A stretch of 64,000 bases of DNA, from positions 1-64,000 of the forward strand of contig DF237278.1 in NCBI GenBank assembly GCA_000708835.1, read 5' to 3'. Origin of the DNA: Klebsormidium nitens. Lineage: Eukaryota > Streptophyta > Klebsormidiophyceae > Klebsormidiales > Klebsormidiaceae. Position numbers and translations under genes: made by a program. Below the pieces are notes generated by a model. The model was not told the origin of the DNA, ran no database searches, and saw nothing but the letters and a program-made list of their open reading frames with translations. This document shows, piece by piece, positions 1-12,300 of the stretch (position 1 is the stretch's first letter; every line of letters starts with the position of its first letter).

Positions 1-1467
1 ATATTGTTTAGCGTAAGTTGGGGGCAGAGGGCGATTCCTGAAACTCGTCCTTGTGACAGTCTGAGTGACGTCATTGTAATTGATATTATCATACTTTAAC
101 TGATATGGGGTTACCAAATTAAGCCCACAGGGAGAAACTTGCGATCACGACCTAGCCTGTTGATTGCACTCGTTGCAAACACAGACGCGGATGGTAACTT
201 CTCGATCATTAACGCCCTAGCTTAGCCACATTAGAGCCATGGAGAAAGGTCTCCCGCGGACCCGGGATAGTTTGTTGACTCTACAGCTTGCTACGGCTGT
301 AAGTCATGTTCGGACTCGATCGGATCTGACCCTACGAGGAACCTAAAGCTAGATTCCTTCAATGAACTAATTCCCGAAACTGGCGGACGGGCACGTATAT
401 CATATAATGGATTGTGTTTCAATCGGAGGTGACATTCATGGAGTGGCCGGCCTCTTCAAGTTACTACCAGCCTCTCGCATGAGGGCATCGTTAAGGGTTG
501 AAACCTGCCGCCCTCCCAAGCTTTCCTCTTTAATTCGCCGTTTGACTATAAATCAGGACCCCGTTTAAGTACCTTCTTAGAACGACTTTAATTAAGAACG
601 TTGCCCACTGAAAAGTCCCCTTTTCAAGAATATACCTCTGCGCTCGTCAAATCCACACCAAATCATACTAGATCAATATCGTCTGAAAGGTCTCCTTGTT
701 CAGATCAAAACTGGAATCAATCCCCCTGCCCATACTGAAAAGCGTACTTAGACCGGGTCTCGATTCATTGAAATCGCATTTCATTGCATATGCTCGGTAT
801 CGATAAACCATGCGTTATATATACGTCCATGTTGATCGAAGGTCATTTGCACCTGAGAAATGGGTCTCAGCAGTCTTCGGAGGACCGATATTCCGTTCAT
901 GCCTAAATCTGCTGGAAGCAAAAGCGCATCGCATCTAGCTCATCAGCTGGATCTAGTGCTGATATTCTTGCCTGGTTAGCGTACGTATTGCATCGCACCA
1001 GACTGAAAGGATATCCCCTCAAGTTGGTTCGGCAGCGTTGACCGGTACCTCTTGCCACATGACGGCTTTCGACTTCCGTTCCATGACATGTTGCATCTTG
1101 TTACGTCATCGTTCCACGTGGAGGCTGACGTCAGATCTTAGAGGATGATGGAATGCACAGTCTGCAGTGCCGTGAAGAAAGGTGGTGACGCGTCTAACGC
1201 AGATGCTCAGCTCGAGCAAGTCGTGAGCTGCAAATGCTCATGCAGGCAGAATTTCCTTGATGGGGACGAGTATATTCAGTGCTTACAAGATTCAATCTTC
1301 TGTACAAGAACCGCACAATTTCGAAAGGTCTCCCATTACCAGTCGGTTTCCGACCATCTACTTCTCTTGCAGATTCTGCGTCAGGGAAATTCGGTGTGTG
1401 ACGCTAGATTCAGCCCCGCCCAGGATTCAAAACTAAAACCTTGCAGGGGGTAGACTTCCGCCCGTAG
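1..1467. other. Left-edge stretch with no gene
   Basis: No exon with matching splice sites was found here. The stretch lies downstream of the glycosyltransferase gene that ends at 1468 on the minus strand, so its right end should hold that gene's 3' untranslated region. A Cys-rich open frame at 1145-1453 (plus) has no recognisable family or splice context and is not called. Confidence 0.5.
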
Positions 1468-4400
1468 TCACAGCCCCCCCCAGGAGTTAGCCACGTCCGA
1501 CCGGGCGGTCGGGTGCCACGGCACGCACATCTTTTGCATCACCTCCCGGTTGGCCATAAAGTCCCGGGGCATCACATACGAGCTCAGCGGCCGGAGGCCG
1601 TATGCGGACGCCGTGACGGACAGCCCGGACGTTTCGAAGACGTACATGTTGCACCGGGAGTACAGATCCCACTCGGCGACGGTCGACGCCATCGCGGCCG
1701 CGGCCGCGCCGGGGTGGTCGATGTGCGCGGGCTTGATCGCGGTCGTCAGGACCTGCGGAGGGTGAGGGCCGGGTTAACGTGCGTTTCAGGGTTTGGGAGA
1801 CGTTTGGCGGTTCCGATCTGGGGTCGAGATTCAGCGAAAGTGCGGTTCCTGAACTCGCAGAATCATGTCAGGACCTCCCATGCGGAAGGTGTGGGATATC
1901 GGTGAAGGTCTGGAGGTCTGGAGCGGCGCTTATTGACTCGGGGATTGAGAGACCGGGTAAAGGAAACGAGGTGTCTCACTCAGAGATGCACACGCTACGA
2001 TGACACGTCAGGACGCGCTGACCGCTACCAGAAGCAGCCCCCAATCTGAAATGAGTGGGAAGAGAAGTCGCAGCCCAATGCATTTAAAAGCAGGTTAAGA
2101 GAGTGGGTTAGTGAACCCACCTGGGTGGTGTTGGCCAGAGCCAGCTGTTTAAGCTCGTACGAGGAGCTGATGAGGAAGATGCGCGACCGCTTGCATGCTG
2201 GCGTCATCCAGTACGACATCAGGGACTGCGCCAGGGGGCGACACGTGTCAGCTTATACGTTAGCACCTGGAAGCCTCACCGTTTACACATGACGAGCGAG
2301 GGAGCCCTCGAGAGGCGGGCTGACGTCGATCCAACGGTAATGATGCCGACGAAAGACGAAGCGAGTGGTAGGTCCAAAACGAAGCAAATGGAGTGAGGCT
2401 TTCTTCTAAGTCTGGCGCGCTTTGTAGGCGCTTATGGACGGCCGCACGTTGCGACACGATGTCAGAAGCCTTGTCAGCGATAAGCAGAGGAGACGTGTCG
2501 GAAAGCGGACAATTGTCTATACTCCCTTCAGAAGATGTCCAAAGCGGAGTCTCGCAAACCCACATGAAACCTGATACAAAGCACCGTCCGAGACCAGTCC
2601 AGCTCCCATCCTAGCTCTGCTTGTCTCTCGTCCAAACCAGTCCAAAATCCGTCCGCAGCTTTGCCTCGGGTGTATTCAGTCCCCGTAGAGCTCGAACTGT
2701 TAATCCAGAACCCTTCTCAACAGAAAAACGAAACGCCCACACCTCCTGCCAAGACCGTCCGTGACTTGCTCAAAACCCGTACGTCCGGATTCAGACCGAT
2801 AGCGCGCCTTGCCTGCACGCACTCCGCGTGGCTGCTGTTCCAGGTCACTTCAAAAGCATCGTCCAAATCTGTCCCCCAAGCGATGTGAACAATGTTGTAA
2901 CGTGTTTGGAAAAGGCGTCCGAATCGTGTCCGAAAAGCCGTCCAAATCCTGTCCGGAGACAGCGCCCCACCAGTACGCACTTCATGTACAGCTGCAGCTG
3001 CGAAAAGCAAAGGCCAATAACTTTCCATATATTGCCAAACCCCCCGTGACGTGTTCCGAAAGTCGTCCGAGTCGTGTCCAAATCACCGTCCGAAAAGTGT
3101 CCGGATAAAGCGCCTCACCTGTACGCACTCCATGTACAGCTGCAGCTGCTTTTCCAGGTTACCTCCAATTCACGAGCAAAAGCAACGTTCAGAATCCCTG
3201 CCAAGATCGCCCAGGATGTCTCCAAACCCGTCCGAATCGTGTCCGAAACAGGTCCGATTTCCGTCCGAAAAGTGCGTCTCACCTGTACGCACTCCATGTA
3301 TAGCTGCAGCTGCTTTTCCAGGTCGCCTCTCCGCTGGCCCATCATGGCTTCGTCGTTCAGCCGGATGTGGACGCACACGCTGAACGTCTCCGGATCTTCC
3401 AGCTGGCGCGCGATGGCATTGTAAGGTCGGGAGACCTCATCTTTCACCCTGCGTAAGGCGTTTGAGAAAGGGTCAATCACAGGGTTTGCGGAGGGTTTGG
3501 CTGAGGTTGGCCATCCGAGCAGTGGTTCAGAGTGAAGAGGGCAGGAATACACTGATGGTCCCAGATAGTCTTTGTGTTGGGAGTTGCTGAAACTCAGTCT
3601 TGGTCCCTTATGATGGGGCCGGTCTGTGGCGTACTACGGGTAGAATGAGCTTTTCAGCACGACTTTGCAGGTGGCGTGCTCCTCCTATGCTGGGCGGCAG
3701 GCTTTCTCTGAGTACTAGCGGCATTGGGTTGGAGAATTTTGCCCCTGCAAAGCGAACGGATTGCAAGGTCTTCAATGTACGAGATGGAATGAGATAAGAA
3801 ACTACAGAAACGCACCGCATGAGGAACCGGTTCAAGCAGCCCCAGGCATAAGGCGGCGTCAGCCCCACTTGCTCGTGTATAGCCGGGTGGTCATGCAGCC
3901 AGGTTATGACCCGCCCCTTATTAAACCGCACAATCGCGATCCGCGTGTCGCCTATGAGCTCGTGCATCTCCGGGAAGGTTAGCATCTCGCGGTTGATCAG
4001 GTTAAGGATAACCACGTCCCTGCAAGCAGGGCAAGCAGGCGGGTTGAGTCATTAGGGATACCATAACCTTCGTTCACTGGACTAAACCGGCGCCGCAATC
4101 TCGTTCGCCTTAGCCAGGCCAAGGGATGACGTCTTCTGGGAGATCAAGTGTCGCCTCTGGCAAGCCCGTAAACCAATGTATGGTCGGCTTAAAAGGCGTA
4201 TTGAAAAGCTTTTAAACGTGGCTCCTCACTCTTCGCTCGACATCTCTGAAACGATCGACCGTCGACTTGATCCACGGACTCAGGATCCTGCCTGATCTTT
4301 GACACGAGGTTGAAGAACGCGAAGACGTGTACACAGAGCCTGCAGAAAGCACTCCTTTTTGGAACTAGAGGCGCCTCTCCGAAGCGCTCTTATTGAACCT

Positions 4401-6282
4401 TTCCCGGCTCAAAATTTCTCTCCAAAAGCGGTACCGCAGCAAGTGCAACAACTCACTCTCCACGCTTCTCCACGTCCCCCCACGTCTTGCTGTTGTTTCC
4501 CGGCAAAACGTATCCATCCGGCAGCGTCCAGTCGACCTCGACTGGCTCGAAAGCGGAGAGCGCGGCTGGCCAGTGCAAGAAGACCGCGCGGTCCGCTATA
4601 ACCGAGTACAGCAGCGAAGTGGTAAAGCCCTTCAAAGAGTCGCCCAGGCCGCCGCATGGGATGCCATCTCTGAGGAGAGAAAGGGGGCGACGCTTTCGTT
4701 AGACTCAGGTAGTTCCTGGGACAAGGACTGGAGAAGAAACTACGCGCGCAGGTGATATATAATGGAGCTGCGGATGTGGAGCAGCAAGGAAGTTAAGGCA
4801 ACTCGTCGTCCTGGTGTTATAGAAAAACCCTCACGATTGCGCCATCGACCTATTGAAAAGAGAAAATTTATGAAAAAGATTCTATGGCCAGCTTAGGTCT
4901 TATGGGTGTTGAGAAAGTCAGAAGACTTTCAGCGCTGTGGCAGCCAGCACCTTAAAGTCGTATGGCCCGATTTTTGCAGCAGGACCTTTCTCAGAACCAT
5001 TAGAGCTCTCGCTTTTCGAGAACTTAGATCATTGCCCAGGTCGCGCTCATGAGTTGCCCGTCACCCATTATAGGATATCCCGCTAACCCGCCTGAACCAA
5101 GCGTAACCCGTGTATTTCCAACGGTAACCCGCCTGGAAACCAAGCGGAACCCAGCTCACTCTTGGCTGCTGCACACGAAGATCAGGATCTTCGGCAGCGC
5201 ATCCGGTTGCCCCTCTTCCCACACCAGAACGGGCAGCCCTGTCTTCTGATCGAGCAATCCCCGCCGCACAAACTCCGCCAGCTGTCGGCGCCAGAGGGCG
5301 TGTTTCTGCTTGTACTCTTCCTGCCACGTGCCACAGAGGGGCCACATGTGTATCCCGCTATGGTCTTCGAGGTCGCCCCCGCAGACGCTCGAGGGGGGGG
5401 AGCCATGGGTGGAAAACAAATGCTGGGAGCTAGGCCGCCTGTAAGGGGAGAACCTACTAGCAAAGCGTTAGGACTGCTTCGGAGTGGTTTGCTATCAATG
5501 GTTAGTAAAGAAAGGTCGAATTTGAATGGGTTAACAATTTGAATTAGGGTGGGTTTGGATTTGGGCAGAACCAATAAACGAGAAGTGGTTAGGTCAGGGT
5601 CAAGTTGGTTTAGGGTTTTGTTTGTAGTGGCACAGATTTGCACGTGCAGCTCTGGCTTCTATTTTACCTGCTTCTGCAGTCATGGAATTGTAAACCCTAG
5701 TTTTCTGGGATGCTAAAAACGTGAGGCATTCCTTTCTCAAGCTGAAAGCAGAGACTTTGATCCGAGGCCGGGTCCCCAAACCCTAATTACCAACCAGCGC
5801 CAGCCAATCGTATCATACAGTAAGCAACTCCAGCACGATCAAGCTGACGCTTTGATACACAACTTTCTCTGCTCTGCGCAAACTCCAGGCACCTCTTAGA
5901 GCCTCTCTGTGTGTGATTCTTCACTCACCAAGATAAACAACTGCTACCACCCATGCAGCGACGTCAGCGCAAATTGCAGACTGAAATTACACACCACAAC
6001 ACACTTGCAGGGTAAAGTCTCCTGGTCCCAAGCATCCTGAGCTCACCAAGCGTTTTCCTTCTCCAGGTTGTGCTGTACCAGTGTGTACACGTGGTAACAA
6101 GACAGGAAAATGATAACACTCCAGTACAGGTAGCGATGCTGGAATGCGGCCAACGGACCCCACCGCCCGCCGGAGGCAGTCCCCTTAGGCGCATACTTGT
6201 CGTTATCCTTTTCTTCGGAAATGCTCCAGAGAGAATACTCCTGTAAGTCCCGCTCTAGGTCCTCTGCTTTAGCGTTCATCAT
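1468..6282 (-). CDS. Type II membrane glycosyltransferase, fucosyltransferase-like (7 exons)
   Basis: Likely a Golgi enzyme that transfers a sugar, perhaps fucose, to a glycan or protein. Exons: 6282-6047, 5438-5160, 4669-4457, 4019-3816, 3448-3283, 2225-2121 and 1752-1468. All junctions are GT-AG and phases match, giving 495 residues. The start is the first of two adjacent ATG codons (6282, 6279), just upstream of a short basic/acidic tail. A membrane segment lies at about residues 51-69 (YLYWSVIIFLSCYHVYTLV). The catalytic part has CGGLGDSLKGF near 177, similar to the Gly-rich entry loop of GT-B fucosyltransferases. VHIRLND at about 337-343 fits the HxRxxD motif shared by alpha-1,2-, alpha-1,6- and O-fucosyltransferases. 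VAEWDLYSRC followed by SGLSVTASAYG near 425-453 resembles their C-terminal nucleotide-sugar region. The donor sugar is inferred, not shown. Upstream of the chosen ATG the frame stays open but has no ATG. The fifth intron carries tandem copies of the exon 5 donor edge. Confidence 0.83.
2700..3330. repeat. Degenerate tandem repeat built on the exon 5 donor edge
   Basis: The plus-strand block containing ctccatgtatagctgcagct (the 3' end of exon 5, real donor at 3282) recurs near 3111-3159, 2962-3003 and 2812-2850. Each copy is preceded by a gtccgaa-rich stretch. Spacing is about 150 to 165 bases. Copies decay with distance: on the minus strand the donor reads CAG/GTGAGA at the real site, then CAG/GTGAGG, CTG/GTGGGG and CAG/GCAAGG. 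All copies other than the real one lie in intron 5. Confidence 0.85.
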
Positions 6283-9200
6283 GAAACAGCCCGGAAAGAC
6301 GGCTACAGAGGATGTCTTGAACTGAGCAAAGCGTGACTCTAGGTGGTGGTAAAAGTTGAGCTGCTGGTTGTTTGTTAACCACTCCAGCAAAGTTTGCCGA
6401 TAGAAGAGTGAGTAATCAGCAGCTGCCAGTACTTTCCTTTTAGCAGGGCCGGGACTGTCAAAATCCACTCTGACGGACCAGTAAGTGAGAGTGCGACAAT
6501 TGTTTCTGCTTTCACCAGACGGGGAAGAACAGAAGTGGTTATGTTATGCAGATTTTCGGGCCGTCTGGACCAAAGGGACGGATGCTGATAAGAACGGCCA
6601 GCTGCTAGAAGTATCGCGCTCTCCAATTCCAGGTGCTCGTGGTATCGTGCTTTCCAGTTCCAGCATAAGCAAAGCAGAGAAGATTAGGCAGCGGAGATTA
6701 TCTTGGTAAGGAAGCTTGTGGGCGTTTCCTGACGGGAATGGTTGAGTCTAGTGCGCTAAATGAGCCTGAATCTTCCTGAACGCCACGTCTTCACCACAGC
6801 TGGCAGTTCAATCAGAGCAAGCAGCTAAGCGGGGAGCAACTGCTGCAAGCTGAGTGCCTAGGATTGTCTAGCATGGGACGTGAAGGTGCAGGTTGCAGTG
6901 CTCAAAGCAAACCCTAATCCTGGCCCTCTAAGTTTTAGATAGTACTAACTAGCCCGCCAAACCAGCTCATTGGCCCAACTTCCAAGTGAGTTTTCTTGAA
7001 CGCTGGTAAAGAATCCCATGACACGAGCATGATGGCAGCAGATGTGATGACAAGGCGCACACAGATATGTTGATATATGGATCGGATTGCTCAAGATTGA
7101 CCCATATTACCTTGGATAACGATTTCATCACCAATATATCAGCTCAGAAAGCTGAGTACAGCGAGTGAGCAGCTACCTACAGCTAGACAGACGTGAAACA
7201 AGGTACGCTCCTTGCAGTATGTAATCACCTACGCCTGTTTATGTGTCGAAGTACCTAGTCTAAATGCTTGTACTCAAGGCTATGCCGCGGACTTGGTAAG
7301 TGCAGGGGGGCTGCACGTCGTTAGAGACCAACTACCTAGTAGAGTGTACTAGGTACGGCCGGTACCTTCTTGCCAGCTGGAATCCGTGCGTCACGTGTAT
7401 CATGTTAGCAATGTGTCCACAGAGTTGCAGCCTTTGGACAAGTTACAACACCAGTACTCTGCTAGCTGCTGCTAGCAGCTGCTGCAGCTACCTAGTAGCT
7501 GCCCAGCTGTGCTGCAAGTGACGTTGGCAAGAGCACACACTGCATCGAGTTTTGCGTACAAGAAGCAACACCTACCTACTGGGGATTGCGTCAAACCTGA
7601 TACCGGCCGGTGACGGCGCTGCCAGTCGCACACTGTCGAGCAATATTCCCGATATCGTCAAAAGCAATAAGCCACCGGAGATCAAGGGTTTGGCCAGCTC
7701 TGTTTCGTTCCCAGTCACCGCCCAACCGAACCACAAGGTCGCTTTTGTGGCGCATCGAAACCCTCGTCTCAAGGTTTGACGATAACACATAAGCATACGG
7801 CTTATAAGCAGGGGATTAATGCGAGGTAGTGTGCGACGTGCAACGTCCACCAGAGAACCGACAGGACAACTGAGGCGCAAGCTGCGCGCAACTAGATCTG
7901 TAGTCTGACAACACTCGGAAATTGGTACCTATCCCTTTGTCGCTCTGAAGTCTGGCAGTCTGAGTGAGACAGTCTGATCAAGACTCTGAAAACACGTACT
8001 GGTGAGTCTGGTGAATCGTGATACCTAGGTACATAGTACGGTACATTGGTGAGAGTCCGAGCGGGCACATGTCTATGAGCCGTAGTACGTACGGTCGTAC
8101 GTCATGGATATCCAGGGGCCGGAGTTCAGGTCGCATCTGAATTTTGGAGTCCAAGATTCCTGGGTACGGTATCATTTGGCAATGATGACTCAGTTTGTAC
8201 CAATTATACTGCCATTACTGGTGACGATCGAGCACCCACCTGCAAATTATTGCAATCGCAGTGTTGCAAGATTATTTAAGTAGAAGCATTCGCCATGCAC
8301 TACCCTTCCTCGTAGCTGCTCGGACCACCCGTACATACCGGGGTCCGGACGGTACTACCGTACGGGAGCTGACCAGTTTCCAGTAATTATTTTTGCAGCT
8401 GGTCCTAACTCCCAAGTTCCAACTTCCACGGAATCCACCTGTACTGGCCGGCCGTACTGCACGTCTACCTTGTTGCCAGTACCTGTACGTCTACTGCAGG
8501 TACGTACTAGCTGGCAACTCCCTTGTCTCTTATGAATAGGGGCTTGTCTCCTAAAACTCAGAAGCCCCGGGCACACCAACCAAAATCCCTAACCCAAAAC
8601 CTTACGTGCTCCGCACCGTTATCCACCCTAACCACCAAACCAACCCTCAAACCCAACCCGTCCACCGGCCATGAACCTTAGTAGAACAAGCCCCCTAACG
8701 AGACAAGGGAGTTGCCACAATCCGTAGACAGTATCCAATAGGCTAGTGTGCACCGAGGCGGCTTGGCCGTGCGCGGCGTGCGCACTGCGCTGTGCGAGCT
8801 GTGTCTTGCAAGTACTGGAATGTACGCCTGCACCCGACGGTGCGTGCACGGTTCAACCTATAGAATCCGGGCCTAGCTTCAGGCACACAACTCACGGTCA
8901 GCATACTGCCGGTACGTACCGGTTATTCTTTTTGGCCGCACAGGGATTCGGGAAGGGTCAAGACTGGCTACTAGTAGTAGTACCGGCCTGCATATCTAAC
9001 GGCAAACCTGCATGTTGCAACACTTTGCCCTTCTTAAACCGCCAGTGTGGTTTACTTAACCGGCTGATAGGTGCGTCTACGCTGTTCAGCTCAGAGCATT
9101 GGTGGCTCCTGCTGTCAAGAGTTTCTGAACAAGTGGTTGAAGCTCGTGAGGGACCCCGCTAAAAGTCAGATCTCAAGAGACTCAAGCTCAAGTTTTACTA

Positions 9201-9389
9201 GGTACTAGAGCTTGCAGCTACCATGCAAGGGCACAGAACACAGTGTTGCTGGAGTGTGCATCCAACGCTGAGCAGGACGTCCACATAATACCTACATTAC
9301 ATTCGCCTACTCTAGAGCCTAATCAAGCGGTCTCAGCTTGAGCAGACGGTGAGCTGGGCTGGTGCAGTAAGAGTCTGCCAGCTGTCACC
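6283..9389. other. Divergent intergenic region rich in GTAC, AGCT and CTAG words
   Basis: This lies between the start of the minus-strand glycosyltransferase and the start of the plus-strand SGNH gene, so it should contain both promoters and the 5' leaders. No coding exon could be supported. Between about 7200 and 8560 the tetramers GTAC, CTAG and AGCT are conspicuously frequent, for example tagtacgtacggtcgtacg near 8082. A Cys-rich open frame at 8746-9162 starts with GTG and has no support. Confidence 0.5.
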
Positions 9390-12300
9390 ATGGGGCGGCC
9401 AGCTGGCGTCGGCCTGTGGGGCTCTGTTCCAGCTGACACCCGCCGCACATTGTACATCCAGCTTGCGGGCATCGTGTTTGTGACGCTGCTCTGCGTGCAC
9501 AACCTCTTAGAGCTGCTGAGCAGCGATTACGGCCGGGGAAGTGCGGACGGCGTCGGCAGCTGGGTCTGGAGAGCGGAGACTACGTACTCGTGGACCAACT
9601 TCGGCGGCAGGGTGAGCTGCGCGTTTTTGGCCATGTGGGCAGTCCACTTTACAAAGTGCAATACTAGATAGTATTTTCAGCTTACTTATTTGCACTTGTT
9701 TGCACAGTCAGCAAAGCAAGCAAGAAGTCCCTGCATTGGAAAGAGTTGCTGGTTTACCCGCTTCCAAAAGGAGGCTGACATCAGCAGAGCCTGCTGCTGG
9801 AAAAGGCAGCGAGTGCGTCGCCAGGCAGACTGGGCGGACCGCGTGACGGGAGTGCGGCGGTATCTGGTCCTAGGCTGCTGCCACCTGTTTGTGTGGCAGT
9901 ATTTTTAATCCTGCAAAAACACCAGCTCGAGGACTTCGTTTGAGCATGTTCTCACGCAGTAGGAATGTGAGTAATGGACAGCCACTGCCAACTGCCGTGC
10001 CTGTCGCCAAGAGACTGCTTACATCCAGATATGTGCGCAAAGGTGCGCAACAGCTCACGATTGGAATCAATCATGCACATTTTACCATCAGCCCCTGACG
10101 CATGGCTGCTGTAAAAGCAAGGGATTGCAAATGTGTTCACTTGCACTTCAAAAATTCGTGAGGCAATGCATTCAATCTTTTCATTCAGCTACTATGCTGC
10201 ATCCTCAATTGATTTATCTGCCAGAAAATTGTTTGATATCTACCTTAGAGTGAGGCCAGAGGAAATTTAGGGTTCTGCAAAAAAGTGGTTGTTGAAAAGG
10301 CTGTGTCAAGTCTCCGCCCAGAGTTAGATCAACATTAATGAGCAGGCCCTTCATCTAACAGGTTTCAAAATGGGCCCCAATACGAAGTGCCTACCCGCGG
10401 AACTCTAGGCTTAAAATCGGCCACTGCAAGCGCTGACACAACTGCCCAACTCCGTTCGTGGTATCTATGCCCATCAGGGCTACGAGCAAAGATCTTCTTG
10501 CCTCCAGTCATAGCATTGGGCCTCCACGCAAGCAGAAGCAGGGAGCGCTTGGGTTTGTTGTCGGACTGGGTGCCTGCTGAAGGCGTGTCAGCTGGTACTC
10601 GATCTTTCCCTTCACCAGTACTTGGGAAGAATGAAGGTCTCTCTCCGACCCTGTATACGGCTGGGCACCAAAAGCTCCGGCCCGACTTTCCGCCATATGA
10701 CGGAAAAGCTGAGGTTTACCATTACAAATTGCTCACCGCTGGACAGCAGCTCCAAAACAGACCTTCTCTTAAAGTGGGCGTAGGCCGTCACGCCGACGGC
10801 ATCACCGTAGCGTGACGGCGACAGAAAGCAATCAACATTGACCCTCCGATAGATTCAACTCGGTGGTTTGTACCGTCCGATCGGAAAATGACTTGCGAGC
10901 CCTACGCCCACTTTAAGCAATGAAATTCCAAGCCCTCAAACCCACCCCCTTGCTTTTTCCCAGGTTAAGGAGTCGGGCGTCAAAAAGGAACCCGGCCCAA
11001 ACCCCGAGGCAGCCAGCCTCCCCCCCTTCAATCTGGACTGCACCGCCGCCCAATTTCTCGAGTCGGTCGCGACAGGTTCAAGGAACGGAGTTCGGGACGG
11101 GCCGTTTCACACCGACTGCCAGCTGTACAACTACACCAGTTCGGAGGCGTGCGGGGTGCTCTCGTCCTTCGATTCGATACTGGTATTTGGGGAGTCGCAC
11201 GAGCGACACTTTGTCCAAGGTGAGGCAGAAGCGGGAAAGCTGAGTCTTCACGTATCGAAGGGTTAATTGATCAGGTTTAGGGCTCCAGCTTCTCAGGGTT
11301 CTAATTTTTGGTGTCAGTTCGAGGGTCTTAGGATATTAGAACTGAGTCGATTCTGCTCGTGATGTCTACCGTCGTGGCGTGCCGGTTGCGGCAGATTTAT
11401 GGTTCACAGCTAGTGACGTTGCCGGAGCTGTCCGCAATCCCCTACAGTATCTCCACTGGCCTCGGGCTTATCACAAGCGCTGAGAGTATTGTCTGCCTCT
11501 TACGGTTCGACGGTTTTGGGGCCAAAGCGAGACTATGAAACGCTTCCTTCTCCCAGCAAGGGATTATGCGCGAAAGGACCCCCTGCTCGCAATGGACATT
11601 CGCGGAAGCGTTTTCTCAGTCGAGCAAGTCGGCGGTTGGTCAACAGTTTTTTCTAGATCATTAGTCTCCAAACCGAAAACGATAAAAGGGTGCTTGTCAA
11701 AATTCAAAGTGATTCGCCGACTTTCATTTGAAGGCTACCAAGTCAGTTGCTTCAACAATACAGCTTCTCCAGCGCAATCTTCGATTCAGCGAGAGGACAA
11801 TCGTAATCTTTACAGCGGCTCTCGATATGGCTTCCATTTTTGACACCTCCGTTTCATACTGCTGGTCCCGCATCTTGCCGTCAGGTCCCTAACAGAGTCT
11901 GGCTCATAATTTCCACTGAAAGATGCTCTGCCTTTCGTCTGGCCTCATGTTGAGGCCCTTGCTTCAAAGGGCAAGCTGCGCATGTTCTCACGAAGTGTTG
12001 AGGATCCTGCCGGTTCCTACTTTCCTTCCGTCACAAAACGATCTTTTCCGAGCTCCACTTCCACAGCTTCTCTGCATTGCATATCAGCCAGCTCGAGGAC
12101 TGCTCACGTCAGCACTGGCTGTGCGGTAGAAACCACCGGTCAATCTCCTGATCAAAGTTGGGGGAGTGCCACCCCCTCGAACCCCTCCCTCGCGACTTCT
12201 GTCGTTGCACGACCTGGAGCAATTCAGTCAGTACGCACGTTTTGGGCCTCTTGACACAACGGGTCTTTTGACCGCAGGGCGAATGTGTCAAAGCAGGAGT

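Noticed and set aside
1145-1453. Cys-containing plus-strand frame of 102 codons
   Set aside because: There is no splice partner or family similarity, and it lies in the 3' flank of a minus-strand gene.
8746-9162. Cys-rich plus-strand frame of 138 codons
   Set aside because: It starts at GTG, lies in a GTAC-rich intergenic region, and has no signal peptide or domain pattern.
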